Positions 8,555-17,563 of a stretch of DNA of 57,802 bases are shown one piece after another; positions within the stretch are counted from its first letter, which is position 1, and every line of letters begins with the position of its first letter. The position numbers and the translations under genes were made by a program. Origin of the DNA: Alphaproteobacteria bacterium (GTDB lineage: Bacteria > Pseudomonadota > Alphaproteobacteria > JAJFIK01); the NCBI GenBank assembly GCA_021774965.1, contig JAJFIL010000073.1:1-57802 (forward strand), read 5' to 3'. The notes below the pieces were generated by a model. The model had not been told where the DNA came from, ran no database searches, and worked only from the letters and a program-made list of their open reading frames with translations.

Positions 8555-9682
8555 CTAGTTGGGTGTGGAAGACCCATTTGCCGAGGTTTCTTGCCCCGGC
8601 GGAGGGCGCAACAAGTCATTGAGCGCAAGGGTCATTTGACGAATTTTATAATCAGGAAGGCGGAATGCCCAACCATCGGTGAGAACGTTAACGTTGGCTG
8701 CTTCCTCGGCAACTGCAGCAGCTTCACTGGCCTCAGCATTCGGCAGCCCTGTAAACCGGGCAAAAATTGTTACCCAGCCCGCATCCGTCCCGTCGATATT
8801 GGCAAGCCGGAGGGTGACCTCCAGCCCGTCGAACGTACGATAGATGATTTCGCTGCCGCCCATGAAATCCACATCCGCCTCAAGACGAACATCTTCCACA
8901 TTCATTTCACTGAGCGCGGTGCCCACAGCATTGACGATAAAGTTGTTGATGATCTCTCGGCCTACAGGGAGGTCGATGAGTTCAAAGTTTTCGGAGCGTT
9001 GATCCGTGCGGCTCAAAGTGTAGCTGTCCCCTGAAGCGGGGGAAACACGCGCCTCGCGAATTCGGGTTTGATCGATGTTGTAAAGTTGGGTGGCCAGCCA
9101 CTGGGTAACATCGATCTGAAGGCTCAAAGAACCCCGCGCCAGCCATGTTTGAGCCTCATCGGCACGGCGAACATGGATGCGCTCGCGTCCATCCACTTCA
9201 ATCACGCTGCTTTCAGGCTGATTGCCGACGATGACTGCAGCCAGCGTCTCGCCCGCTGCATTGGACAAAACAATCTCCACTCCGGCGCCAGCTCCCCCTG
9301 CATCAGGCGTATCAAGCCCCAGGAAGTGATGCCAATCATCGCGAGCGGTTTTTGCCTCAAGCAATTCCATCTCCGCCAAACCGCCAATGGTCTGCAGCAA
9401 AGGTCCGGGGCGAACCGGATATCCGCCACGAGCGGGTACGACCCAATCATCATCTTCGTTTCGCGTTATAAGAACCTGCCCGCTGGAAGATCGCACAATC
9501 AATGAAGTCGCTTCATCCGTATCCAAGTTAGGATACATCAGCTGAGGCTCTATCGCAGAGCGCACGCGGGAAGCTTCCCGTCCGGTCACAAATCCCGCAG
9601 CAATCACCGCAACCAACGTCACGATGGCAAGGCCGATAACCCGGGCAGACGATTGATCAAATTGCGAAAGAGGATTTAGCAT
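8555..9682 (-). CDS. DUF4340 domain-containing membrane-anchored protein
   Basis: 375 aa. A single N-terminal transmembrane segment (about residues 14-31, VIGLAIVTLVAVIAAGFVTG) is followed by a large extracytoplasmic region with repeated beta-rich segments typical of DUF4340. This family regularly accompanies GldG-type ABC auxiliary proteins, and here it is the last gene of that operon, 2 bp after the GldG-like gene. The substrate of the system is unknown. Confidence 0.85.
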   Translation of the reverse strand: MLNPLSQFDQSSARVIGLAIVTLVAVIAAGFVTGREASRVRSAIEPQLMYPNLDTDEATSLIVRSSSGQVLITRNEDDDWVVPARGGYPVRPGPLLQTIGGLAEMELLEAKTARDDWHHFLGLDTPDAGGAGAGVEIVLSNAAGETLAAVIVGNQPESSVIEVDGRERIHVRRADEAQTWLARGSLSLQIDVTQWLATQLYNIDQTRIREARVSPASGDSYTLSRTDQRSENFELIDLPVGREIINNFIVNAVGTALSEMNVEDVRLEADVDFMGGSEIIYRTFDGLEVTLRLANIDGTDAGWVTIFARFTGLPNAEASEAAAVAEEAANVNVLTDGWAFRLPDYKIRQMTLALNDLLRPPPGQETSANGSSTPN

Positions 9683-9684
9683 GA

Positions 9685-11688
9685 CTAGCCCCTCCCTTCA
9701 TGGCGTTTTGCCCGAGCTCTACGCTCATTAAGCGCAAGGCCAATGGCAAAAAGTGCAATCAAGAATGGGATCAGAACAATATTGATGGCCTTGACCCTGA
9801 ACCCAAGGCTTTCAATATCTGCACGGAGAGACCTTTGCACCTCGCGCAGCCGTTGGCGAATTTCGATTTGATCTTGTTGGAAGCGCGCAAGTTCCTGGTT
9901 GCGGCGGGCATTGAGCTCTGGCGCCGCTTCACGGCCCATGCCGCGCACTTGACCGCGTAGCTCCCGAAGACGTTGATCAACTTCTTCCAGCCGGGTGCGC
10001 AAAATCTGCTCTTCTTCCAGGAAGCGCTCTTCAGCTTCCTGACGCAACTCTTGCACCACCACAAAGGGTCGTTCCGAGATGGCTCGTGCGCGCAAAGACA
10101 AGAGATCATTGGTGCCCATGAGAAAGTCGATGGCGTTCATGATAAAAGCATCATTATCGCGACCTGAGACCCGTTGCGTGCCGCTGCCGGTATTGACCTG
10201 CCCTACATAGATCGCATCATCGAAAATATCAGAATCCGCCGTGACGATGACATTGATATCGCTTAAGGACCGAGCAAGGTGATCTGCTTGCGCTTGGGTG
10301 CTTGGCTGGACGCTCGGCTGAGTGCTTGTCTGCTCATCCCCGTCAGCGCCCTCATCAATCTCAACAGGAGGCGGCCCATCGGGAAAAGCTGAGTTCACTG
10401 GCCCGCTCAATCGCGCAGACAGAATGTAAATCTCATCGGTGGGCACAAATTCTCGAAGTAAGCGATCCATGTCCGGCTCAAAGCGAACTTCATCCACCGG
10501 GATCAACATGGAATCCTGAGACGACAGAATAAGGGGGGATATTTCAGTTGTGGCCCCTGCACTGACTTGGAGGTGCCCGACGGTGCTGATGTTGAGACCG
10601 CGTTGCAGCGGTTCTGTGACCATCTCATTGGCGTTCGTATGTGTGGGGTCGAGCGCAAGCCAGGCAACGTAGCGCATCTCCTGACGACGACGATCAAAAT
10701 TGGCAGGCACCATGGCCGCCGAAGCGCGATCTGCGACTATGACTTCGTCCTGCATATGGACCCCCCAAGCGCTCAACAGCGGCTCAAGGTTTGAGCTTTC
10801 AGTGGAGCCCTGAAGAGGACGGCCCGCGGGACCAGGGACAAGACTGACTTCAGAATACGGGTCAACGAAAACCAATGCTCGCCCACCGCGCAGCACAAAC
10901 TGATCAATGGCGTAGAGCGTTTGCGGATCCATTTCCCGGGGGTGCGCCACCATCAACACATCGATATGGCTAGGGATCGCATCGAAATCCCGTTCGAGAA
11001 ATTCGATCTCAAAGGCATCCTGCATCTGCTCAAAAACGAAATAGGGCTGCGCCGCCAAACCTTGTTCAATCGCGGCCAACCCAAGGGGGCCGGTATCCAA
11101 CGAAAGATTTGTAACGATGCCCAGTATGGGCCGTCGGGTCTGGTTCAGGCGGCTGATGATCTGCGTCAGATCATATTCCAGAAACTCTTCGCGATTGGGA
11201 ACAAAGAAGGGAACAACTTCCTGCCCATCAATGCTGTTGGTTCCCACCAAGCCAAAGAATATCTGATCCCCGCCGACCTGAACCCGGCCCAGACCAAATG
11301 CAACCGCTTCGTCTTCCTGTTCGGTAAACTGTCGTGGGTCGATAACCTCGAGCACCAGATTGCCATCTGCGTGGGCAACGTATTCTCCCAGCAGGCTGCG
11401 CACCCGTGCGCCATAGGTTTGCAGAAGTTGGCTATCGGCAACCAGGCTTTCAGAGAAATAGAAGCGGAAAGTTATGGGCTCTTCCAGGTCCCCAAGAATA
11501 TCAAGGGTGCCCTGGCTCAAGGTGTAAAGATGCTGGTCCGTAAGATCCAGACGCACTGAGCGGAAGCTGATTGAGGCAAAGACGTTCACCGCCAAAAATA
11601 GAACAAGACCAAGGATGATGCCCGCCGTCGCATAGCCGCCCGGGGTCCAGCCAAGTGATATTTGATTTTTGTGCTGAGGGTCTGACAT
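9685..11688 (-). CDS. GldG-like ABC transport auxiliary protein
   Basis: 667 aa. N-terminal transmembrane helix (about residues 13-35), a large extracytoplasmic GldG/IFT52-like region including VDPYSEV and a VTADSDIFDD motif, then a long coiled coil (about residues 555-640, rich in Glu, Arg, Leu, Gln) and a C-terminal membrane helix INIVLIPFLIALFAIGLAL. This is the standard architecture of the uncharacterised ABC auxiliary family related to the gliding-motility component GldG. Gliding is not implied; the family is widespread in non-gliding Proteobacteria. It lies 3 bp downstream of the permease gene. Confidence 0.88.
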   Translation of the reverse strand: MSDPQHKNQISLGWTPGGYATAGIILGLVLFLAVNVFASISFRSVRLDLTDQHLYTLSQGTLDILGDLEEPITFRFYFSESLVADSQLLQTYGARVRSLLGEYVAHADGNLVLEVIDPRQFTEQEDEAVAFGLGRVQVGGDQIFFGLVGTNSIDGQEVVPFFVPNREEFLEYDLTQIISRLNQTRRPILGIVTNLSLDTGPLGLAAIEQGLAAQPYFVFEQMQDAFEIEFLERDFDAIPSHIDVLMVAHPREMDPQTLYAIDQFVLRGGRALVFVDPYSEVSLVPGPAGRPLQGSTESSNLEPLLSAWGVHMQDEVIVADRASAAMVPANFDRRRQEMRYVAWLALDPTHTNANEMVTEPLQRGLNISTVGHLQVSAGATTEISPLILSSQDSMLIPVDEVRFEPDMDRLLREFVPTDEIYILSARLSGPVNSAFPDGPPPVEIDEGADGDEQTSTQPSVQPSTQAQADHLARSLSDINVIVTADSDIFDDAIYVGQVNTGSGTQRVSGRDNDAFIMNAIDFLMGTNDLLSLRARAISERPFVVVQELRQEAEERFLEEEQILRTRLEEVDQRLRELRGQVRGMGREAAPELNARRNQELARFQQDQIEIRQRLREVQRSLRADIESLGFRVKAINIVLIPFLIALFAIGLALNERRARAKRHEGRG

Positions 11689-11691
11689 GGC

Positions 11692-12432
11692 CTATCCGTT
11701 CCGTTTCAGTTCTATGACCAGAACGTTGGCCACCAGCCAGAACGTTATGACGGATATAAAAAAGATCACGTCACGCAAATCGATTACCCCATTCATGATG
11801 GACTCAAAATGACTGAGGAAAGAAAGAGATGCCACCGTTGCCACCAAGGTATTGGAAACGAACGGTAATGCCGCCACGCCTTCTGCCACCAACGGCAGGC
11901 CTGCGACCGTAAAGAGAAAACAGACCACAACGCTTAAAACAAATGCGATGACCTGATTGGAGGTAAAGGCCGACAGGCACGAGCCAATCGCAAGATAGCC
12001 CCCTGCCATAAAGAAACTACCCAAATAGGAAGCGAAAATCACGCCATTGTCCGGATCGCCCAGCACGTTGACGGTAATCCACATGGGAAAAGTCAGCAGC
12101 AACGCAATACCGGTGAAAAACCATGCCGCGAAGTATTTGCCCAATACGGCCGCCCAAGATGGAATAGGCAGGGTCAGCAAAAGCTCCAACGTACCGGTTT
12201 TGCGTTCCTCCGCCCAAAGGCGCATGGCAATGGCGGGGATCAAGAACAAATAGAGCCAAGGGTGAAACAAAAAGAACGCCTGTAGATCTGCGCTGCCCGC
12301 TTCATACCAACCGGCAAGCTGGAAGGTCAGAAGGCCTGTGGCGAAAAGAAAGATCACAAGAAACACATAAGCCAGTGGGGTTATGAAATAACCAAGCAAT
12401 TCGCGTTTTAAAACCGGGAGCAAATAACTCAT
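11692..12432 (-). CDS. ABC transporter permease, GldF/ABC-2 type
   Basis: 246-aa integral membrane protein with six hydrophobic segments. MRLWAEERKTGTLELLLTLP in the middle is the ABC-2/GldF permease hallmark. The start overlaps the stop of the upstream ATPase gene (ATGA), showing translational coupling. With the ATPase, GldG-like and DUF4340 proteins it forms one envelope-facing complex. Confidence 0.9.
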   Translation of the reverse strand: MSYLLPVLKRELLGYFITPLAYVFLVIFLFATGLLTFQLAGWYEAGSADLQAFFLFHPWLYLFLIPAIAMRLWAEERKTGTLELLLTLPIPSWAAVLGKYFAAWFFTGIALLLTFPMWITVNVLGDPDNGVIFASYLGSFFMAGGYLAIGSCLSAFTSNQVIAFVLSVVVCFLFTVAGLPLVAEGVAALPFVSNTLVATVASLSFLSHFESIMNGVIDLRDVIFFISVITFWLVANVLVIELKRNG

Positions 12433-13451
12433 TCGAAGCTTGCCTCCCCTGGATCGCTTTCCATGGCAACGCCGCCAGGTGGAAGGGGTGCCTCTTCTTC
12501 TACCGTGTCTGCTGTTGTCACTGATTGGAAGACCTGATCGAGACGGCCAGCCTCAGCATAAAGCGCGCGCACATCCCAATTGGTCTTGGTCAAAAGGGCG
12601 CTGACCTCTTCGATCAACAATGCATTCTTGTTTTTCGGAAAAAGGGTGAGCTTCACTTCTCCCTTGCCCGATTGTTCTTCCTTGGAGTGCACTCCATCAA
12701 GGGCACAGAGCGCCTCACGGGCGAACCCTGCATCTTTCTCTCCGAGTACTACCGTCACGGCATTGTGGTATTTGGACCGGGCGGTAATCTCTGCTGGCGT
12801 TCCATCCGCCACCACTGCGCCACGGTCGATAATCATGGTGCGGGAGCACACGGCATCCACCTCTTCCAGAATATGGGTGGAGATAATGATCGCCTTTTCA
12901 GGGGCCATCGTCTGGATAAGCTCGCGTACTGCATTTTTCTGATTTGGGTCCAGCCCATCCGTGGGCTCATCCATGATCAGAACCTTGGGGTCATGCAGGA
13001 TCGCCTGAGCCAGACCAACCCGGCGTTTGAACCCCTTCGACAGGGTGTCAATCTGCTGGTCCAGCACATGGAGCAGTTCTGTGCGATCAACCGCGCGATC
13101 CACAGCCTTCTTGGCCGCTCCGCCGCGAAAGCCGCGTACTTCGGCAATAAATTTCAAAAACTGCCGGGGGGTCATGTCCCCATAGGCAGGGGCTCCTTCC
13201 GGCAGATATCCGATGAGGCGTTGGGCCTCAATGCGAGAGCACTCAACATCGTGGCCGCATACATGAACTTTCCCGGCCGTGGGGGCCAGGAAGCCTGCGA
13301 TCATCTTCATGGTGGTTGATTTGCCCGCACCGTTAGGGCCCAGGAACCCCAGGACTTCACCCTTGGAAACGTCAAAGCTCAATTGGTCCACCGCCGTGAA
13401 CGGGCCAAAGCGTTTGACCAGACCGTTGATTTCCAAAAATGTGTCGCTCAT
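12429..13451 (-). CDS. ABC transporter ATP-binding protein, GldA-like
   Basis: 340 aa. Walker A GPNGAGKS (residues 38-45), signature LSKGFKRRVGLAQ (from about 137), Walker B VLIMDEPTDGLD (about 157-168) and an H-loop ISTHILEEVD. The C-terminal extension after about residue 230 is the accessory domain usual in ABC-2 exporters of this class. It is the first gene of a four-gene minus-strand operon. The substrate cannot be read from the sequence. Confidence 0.9.
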   Translation of the reverse strand: MSDTFLEINGLVKRFGPFTAVDQLSFDVSKGEVLGFLGPNGAGKSTTMKMIAGFLAPTAGKVHVCGHDVECSRIEAQRLIGYLPEGAPAYGDMTPRQFLKFIAEVRGFRGGAAKKAVDRAVDRTELLHVLDQQIDTLSKGFKRRVGLAQAILHDPKVLIMDEPTDGLDPNQKNAVRELIQTMAPEKAIIISTHILEEVDAVCSRTMIIDRGAVVADGTPAEITARSKYHNAVTVVLGEKDAGFAREALCALDGVHSKEEQSGKGEVKLTLFPKNKNALLIEEVSALLTKTNWDVRALYAEAGRLDQVFQSVTTADTVEEEAPLPPGGVAMESDPGEASFE

Positions 13452-13996
13452 GAGTGGCTGGTAACTCGCGCCTTGAAGTGTTGGAGCTCTTATTATGAGT
13501 ACTCTGAAGACGTGTTTAGCAAATCCACCAAGGCGATCAAGCTAGAAGGCGGCTCTTTGGGCCTTTGAACTTGGCCCAAGGTAAATACGCGCGCAAATAC
13601 CCAGACAAAAAGGCGCCCGGCGGCTTATCGAGGGGTCGTCAAGCTGCCGAGCGCCAATTTAACTTCGAAGGGCTCCCGTGCTGAGGGCCACATCGAGGGG
13701 ACATACGCATCGGGGCCGATCCAGTGCCTCACCAAAACCCTTCAGTAGGGGCTGGGGGGCTGTTAAATCGGGGCCGGTAGGATCACCGGATCAGCGTTCC
13801 GACAATGCTAAGATGGGACCCCATTGGGGCTTGCCCGGGGCCACAGTGGGGCAATATCAAGGCGTATCTTCACAGAATTGAGAGGCGGGAACCGGCCAGT
13901 TTCTCCAAGGCCAGAGGCAATCTGGCACCTGGATAGGACAGACAAGCAGTGCCAAAAACCCTTGCAATCTGCCCCTTGTCGCGTCACGCTTTAGCT
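13452..13996. other. 545-bp gene-free region with a long imperfect hairpin
   Basis: This lies between the divergent GldA-like operon and the DUF2794 gene. No convincing coding frame is seen. A strong imperfect inverted repeat has arms at 13612-13626 and 13641-13655 (15 bp each, one C-A mismatch and one G-U pair, 14-nt loop). Further right are G/C-runs such as CCCC-ATT-GGGG near 13821-13831. Promoters for both flanking transcripts must be here. A structured RNA is possible but no known RNA family was recognised. Confidence 0.5.
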
Positions 13997-14362
13997 ATGA
14001 CAGATCTGGAAAACGCCTCAGAGATCAAGCTGCAATCAAACCACCGGCCTCGCCCGCGGCCTCTTCAGGTCTTCTTTCAGCGTCAGGAGCTAAGCTCCAT
14101 CCTTAATGTCTACGGACAAAAGGTCGCCGCTGGGGAATGGCGCGATTACGCCATGGATGGCCTTAAGGATGAGGCTGTATTTTCCATCTTTCGCCGGGCT
14201 TCGGAAATGCCCATATACAAAATCGTCAAGCGCCCCAAGCTGGCCCGCAAACAAGGCATGTATGCGGTGATCAGCGCCTCGGGGCAAATTCTCAAACGCG
14301 GCGGAGATCTGGCCCAGGTGCTCAAGGTCTTTGAAAAACGTCGCCTCAATCTGGTTGACTAA
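13997..14362 (+). CDS. DUF2794 domain-containing protein
   Basis: 121 aa from the ATG at 13997; a GTG at 13949 would extend it by 16 residues that do not resemble the family. The core FFQRQELSSILNVYGQKVAA, GEWRDYAMDGLKDEAVFSIF and RRASEMPIYKIVKRPKLAR is the DUF2794 signature, a small cytoplasmic family nearly restricted to Alphaproteobacteria and of unknown function. The TAA stop is 1 bp from the next gene's ATG. Confidence 0.9.
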   Translation: MTDLENASEIKLQSNHRPRPRPLQVFFQRQELSSILNVYGQKVAAGEWRDYAMDGLKDEAVFSIFRRASEMPIYKIVKRPKLARKQGMYAVISASGQILKRGGDLAQVLKVFEKRRLNLVD

Positions 14363-14363
14363 T

Positions 14364-14990
14364 ATGATCAAGGTTCATCACCTCAATGACTCCCGTTCTC
14401 AACGCATCTTGTGGTTCCTGGAGGAACTGGGCTGCGACTACGAAATCGTCCCCTATGCCCGGCAGGAAACCCGTTTTGCCCCTGAGGATTTAAAAAAGAT
14501 CCACCCCTTGGGCAAATCCCCCGTGATTGAAGACGGAGGCCGGATTGTCGCTGAATCCGGCACGATCATCGAATATCTGGCCGCCACCTACGGGAATGGC
14601 AAATTCACCCCTGAGGCCGGCAGTGACGATTTCTGGCGCTATAATCACTTCCTCCACTATGCCGAAGGCTCAGCCATGATCCCTTTGTTGCTGGCCCTTT
14701 ACACAGGCCCCTTAGGAGATGCTGCCGCACCGCTGCACCCCCGCATCTTTGGTGAGATCGAAAACAACTTCTCGTACATTGAGAGCGAGCTGATCGGGCG
14801 CGACTTTATCGTCGGTGATCACCTGACAGGTGCTGATATCCAGGTCAGCTTTGTCTTGGAGGCCGCGAATTCAACAGGGCTCCTGGCTCCCTACCCCAAT
14901 CTCCAGCGCTATTTGGCGGCGATGCAAGCACGCCCTGCCTATCTTGCAGGCATTGAGCGTGGTGGACCTTATGCGTACGGACCCAAATAA
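14364..14990 (+). CDS. Glutathione S-transferase family protein
   Basis: 208 aa. The N-terminal thioredoxin-fold domain begins MIKVHHLNDSRSQRILWFLE with the catalytic-type Ser/Arg motif (S10-R-S-Q-R) and the glutathione-binding segment LGKSPVIEDGG ... VAESGTIIEYLA. The C-terminal helical domain contains GADIQVSFVLEAA. The chosen ATG directly follows the DUF2794 stop; an upstream in-frame ATG at 14331 lies inside DUF2794 and is unlikely. Substrate unknown. Confidence 0.88.
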   Translation: MIKVHHLNDSRSQRILWFLEELGCDYEIVPYARQETRFAPEDLKKIHPLGKSPVIEDGGRIVAESGTIIEYLAATYGNGKFTPEAGSDDFWRYNHFLHYAEGSAMIPLLLALYTGPLGDAAAPLHPRIFGEIENNFSYIESELIGRDFIVGDHLTGADIQVSFVLEAANSTGLLAPYPNLQRYLAAMQARPAYLAGIERGGPYAYGPK

Positions 14991-15010
14991 AGGCTCCAAA
15001 TAGAACTCAC

Positions 15011-15043
15011 AAAAAAGCCCCGGCTACAAACCGGGGCTTTTTC
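15011..15043. terminator. Bidirectional terminator between gst and the BI-1 gene
   Basis: Perfect 9-bp stem AAGCCCCGG (15015-15023) / CCGGGGCTT (15031-15039) with a 7-nt loop, flanked by an A-run on the left and a T-run on the right. It can therefore terminate both convergent transcripts. Confidence 0.9.
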
Positions 15044-15064
15044 AACTCTAGAATTTGAAACTGA

Positions 15065-15823
15065 TCAGTTCCGGTTGCCGAACAGGCGCAGCATGAACAG
15101 GAACATGTTGATGAAGTCGAGATAAAGGGTCAGCGCGCCCATGATGGCAAGCTTGCCCACGGTCTCATCATTCTCACGAGAGCCCAAATAGAGGCTTTTG
15201 ATCTTTTGCGTATCCCAGGCGGTCAGCCCAACAAAAATCAAGACCCCAAGCACCGAGATCACAAAGGCCATGGCCTCGGACTGCATGAAGATATTGACCA
15301 CCATGGCAATGATGATCCCGATTAGGCCCATGAACAAAAAGCTGCCCATGCCGGAAAGATCACGTTTTGTGGTGTAGCCCCACAGGCTCATGGAGCCGAA
15401 CATGGCGGCCGTGATAAAAAACACCCGAGTGATACTCTCGCCCGTATAGACAATAAGGATTGAGGAAAGCGACAGGCCCATCATCCCGGCAAAGGCCCAG
15501 AAGACCATCTGTGCGGTTGCGGTTGCCATCTTGCCAATGCGCGCCGCCAGGAAGAAGACAAAGCCCAGAGGGGCCAGCATAACTACCCATCTCAGAGGCG
15601 AGAAATACAGGCTCATACCCAGGTCAGAGAAGCCAGTGGGGCTGGAGGGGTCCACCGCCGCGCGATACGTGAACCAGGCAACAGCCCCGGTCAGCACCAA
15701 CGCCATGGTCATGTAGTTATAGACCTTGAGCATGTGAGCCCGAAGGCCCGCGTCCACTGCCGCGCCTTGCGCGCGCGTGCCAGCACCGTATTGGGTCGGC
15801 TGCTGATTAAATCCTAGTGCCAT
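15065..15823 (-). CDS. Bax inhibitor-1/YccA family membrane protein
   Basis: 252 aa with seven membrane segments. It begins MALGFNQQPTQYGAGTRAQG and ends with SLYLDFINMFLFMLRLFGNRN, the highly conserved C-terminal BI-1 helix (LTLYLDFINLF). This ATG is preceded by AGGAC; an in-frame start 37 codons upstream would add an unrelated, poorly conserved segment. BI-1/YccA proteins are cation-leak channels or FtsH-interacting membrane proteins; the specific role here is unknown. Confidence 0.9.
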   Translation of the reverse strand: MALGFNQQPTQYGAGTRAQGAAVDAGLRAHMLKVYNYMTMALVLTGAVAWFTYRAAVDPSSPTGFSDLGMSLYFSPLRWVVMLAPLGFVFFLAARIGKMATATAQMVFWAFAGMMGLSLSSILIVYTGESITRVFFITAAMFGSMSLWGYTTKRDLSGMGSFLFMGLIGIIIAMVVNIFMQSEAMAFVISVLGVLIFVGLTAWDTQKIKSLYLGSRENDETVGKLAIMGALTLYLDFINMFLFMLRLFGNRN

Positions 15824-16040
15824 CAAAAATGTCCTTTCAAGCGATCTTGAGATGTTCCCCCGGGGCACGGTTACGTCCGCGCCCGCATTTGTCGAGATAT
15901 TGGCAGAAACGAGCGGGAATTCAAGGGGGACCACACGTGTTCCTCCCGCATAGAGTTAAGGGTTGATCCGCGCTATACCTCTGCTATCTCAGTTGTTCCC
16001 TGGATTTTCCGGGGGCCATCAAGATTTACGGGAGTTTTGC

Positions 16041-17072
16041 GTGAAATATAGCGATTTAGGCACCACCGGTTGGAAAGTCAGCCGCGTCTGTTTGGGCACC
16101 ATGACCTGGGGCAGCCAAAACTCAGAAGCCGAAGGGCATACTCAGCTCGACTATGCGCTGGAGCGAGGCATCAATTTTATCGATACGGCAGAAATGTACG
16201 CCTCCCCGCCCACGCGCGAGACCCAAGGCTCCACGGAGACCATCATCGGCACCTGGCTGAAAGATCGCAGCGATCGGGACAAGATCTATCTTGCCTCTAA
16301 AATCGCAGGCCCTAGCCCCATGGATTGGGTGTCCAGCGACGGCTCCCCTCGGCGCTTTACCGCCAAACACATCACAGAAGCGGTGGAAGGTAGCCTAAAA
16401 CGTCTGCAGACGGATTATATTGATCTTTATCAGCTCCATTGGCCCGACCGTCCCGTCGTTCTTTTCGGCCGCGAGCCCAATCACACCGAGGAAACCCCTA
16501 TCGAGGAAACCCTCCGCGCTTTGGAAGACATGGTCAAAGCAGGCAAGATCCGCGAGATCGGTGTTTCCAATGAAACCTCCTGGGGCGTGATGGCATTTCT
16601 ACGCGAAGCCGCGGCCCACGGCCTGCCACGTATCCAATCCATCCAAAACGCTTACAGCTTGTTGATCCGTAATTTCGATGTGAACCTGGGCGAGACCTGC
16701 CTGCGAGAGAATGTAGGGCTGTTGGCTTATTCGCCGCTGGCACAAGGATATCTCACGGGTAAATACGAAGACGGTGCTTTGCCGGACGGCACCCGCAAGC
16801 AGCTTTACAATCGCATGCAACGGTATGAAGGCGAAGGGGCTCTGGAAGCAACCTCGGCTTACGTGAAACTGGCGCGAGACCACGGGCTTGATCCTTCGCA
16901 GATGGCGCTCAAGTTTGTGGATGATCGCGCCTTTACCGCCTCCACCATTCTGGGAGCGACCAGCATGGAGCAGCTCAAGGTCGATATTGATGCTTTTGAC
17001 CTGGAGCTTAGTGACGAAGTAAAAAAAGGCATCAGCACCATTCACAGATGGCGGCCCAATCCCGCAAGATAA
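16041..17072 (+). CDS. tas: NADP(H)-dependent aldo-keto reductase, Tas-like
   Basis: 343 aa. A GTG start is chosen at 16041 because GGGAG precedes it and the protein then begins MKYSDLGTTGWKVSRVCLGTMTWGSQNSEAEGH, matching the E. coli Tas N-terminus; longer starts add foreign residues. The AKR tetrad is visible: Asp48 and Tyr53 (FIDTAEMY), Lys87 (LASKIAGPS), His133 (YQLHWPDRP). The ETQGSTE loop and SNETSWGVM block are Tas-specific. It reduces carbonyls with NADPH; the physiological substrate is unknown. Confidence 0.88.
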   Translation: MKYSDLGTTGWKVSRVCLGTMTWGSQNSEAEGHTQLDYALERGINFIDTAEMYASPPTRETQGSTETIIGTWLKDRSDRDKIYLASKIAGPSPMDWVSSDGSPRRFTAKHITEAVEGSLKRLQTDYIDLYQLHWPDRPVVLFGREPNHTEETPIEETLRALEDMVKAGKIREIGVSNETSWGVMAFLREAAAHGLPRIQSIQNAYSLLIRNFDVNLGETCLRENVGLLAYSPLAQGYLTGKYEDGALPDGTRKQLYNRMQRYEGEGALEATSAYVKLARDHGLDPSQMALKFVDDRAFTASTILGATSMEQLKVDIDAFDLELSDEVKKGISTIHRWRPNPAR

Positions 17073-17085
17073 TCAGCGAGAAAAT

Positions 17086-17526
17086 ATGACCGAAATCAGC
17101 TTACGCGAGATCACCAAAGATAGCCTGATTTCCTTTCTGCGCATGAAAGTGCACCCGGAACAGGAAAAGTTCGTTGCGACCAATGGCTCGTCCATTGCGC
17201 AGGCGCACTACAGCGATGACGCATGGTATCGCGGCATCTATGCGGGTGATGAGCCCGTTGGCTTTGTCATGCTTGAGATCATTCCAGCGAAAGATGTCTA
17301 CTATGTCTGGCGCTACATGATCGCCGCAGAACACCAGCGCAAAGGATACGGTCGAGCTGCCATGGCTCATGTGATTGAGCACATCCGCAGCCTACCCAAC
17401 GCCAAAAAGATCACTCTCTCGCATGTGGAAGGAAACGATGAGGCCGGCGGGCTCTACAAATCCGTGGGCTTTGAATACACTGGCGAGATTGATGAGGGCG
17501 AAGTCATCATGGAGCTTCAACTCTGA
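17086..17526 (+). CDS. GNAT family N-acetyltransferase
   Basis: 146 aa. Acetyl-CoA-binding motif A is HQRKGYGRAAM (from about residue 84), followed by the beta5/alpha4 segment GLYKSVGFEYTGEIDEGEVIM. The N-terminal IREITKDSLISFLRMKVHPEQEKFVATN pattern is like diamine/spermidine acetyltransferases, so a polyamine or small amine substrate is plausible but unproven. It lies 13 bp downstream of the Tas-like gene on the same strand. Confidence 0.85.
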   Translation: MTEISLREITKDSLISFLRMKVHPEQEKFVATNGSSIAQAHYSDDAWYRGIYAGDEPVGFVMLEIIPAKDVYYVWRYMIAAEHQRKGYGRAAMAHVIEHIRSLPNAKKITLSHVEGNDEAGGLYKSVGFEYTGEIDEGEVIMELQL

Positions 17527-17563
17527 ACTTGAAGCAACTGCCAAGCCGCGCCACACTTGAAAG

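Noticed and set aside
12525-13319. Plus-strand 264-aa open frame opposite the GldA-like ATPase
   Set aside because: Mirror of the ATPase codons; the minus-strand protein has all ABC motifs.
13678-13881. Plus-strand 67-aa frame in the 545-bp gap
   Set aside because: GTG start without ribosome-binding site and unprotein-like composition.
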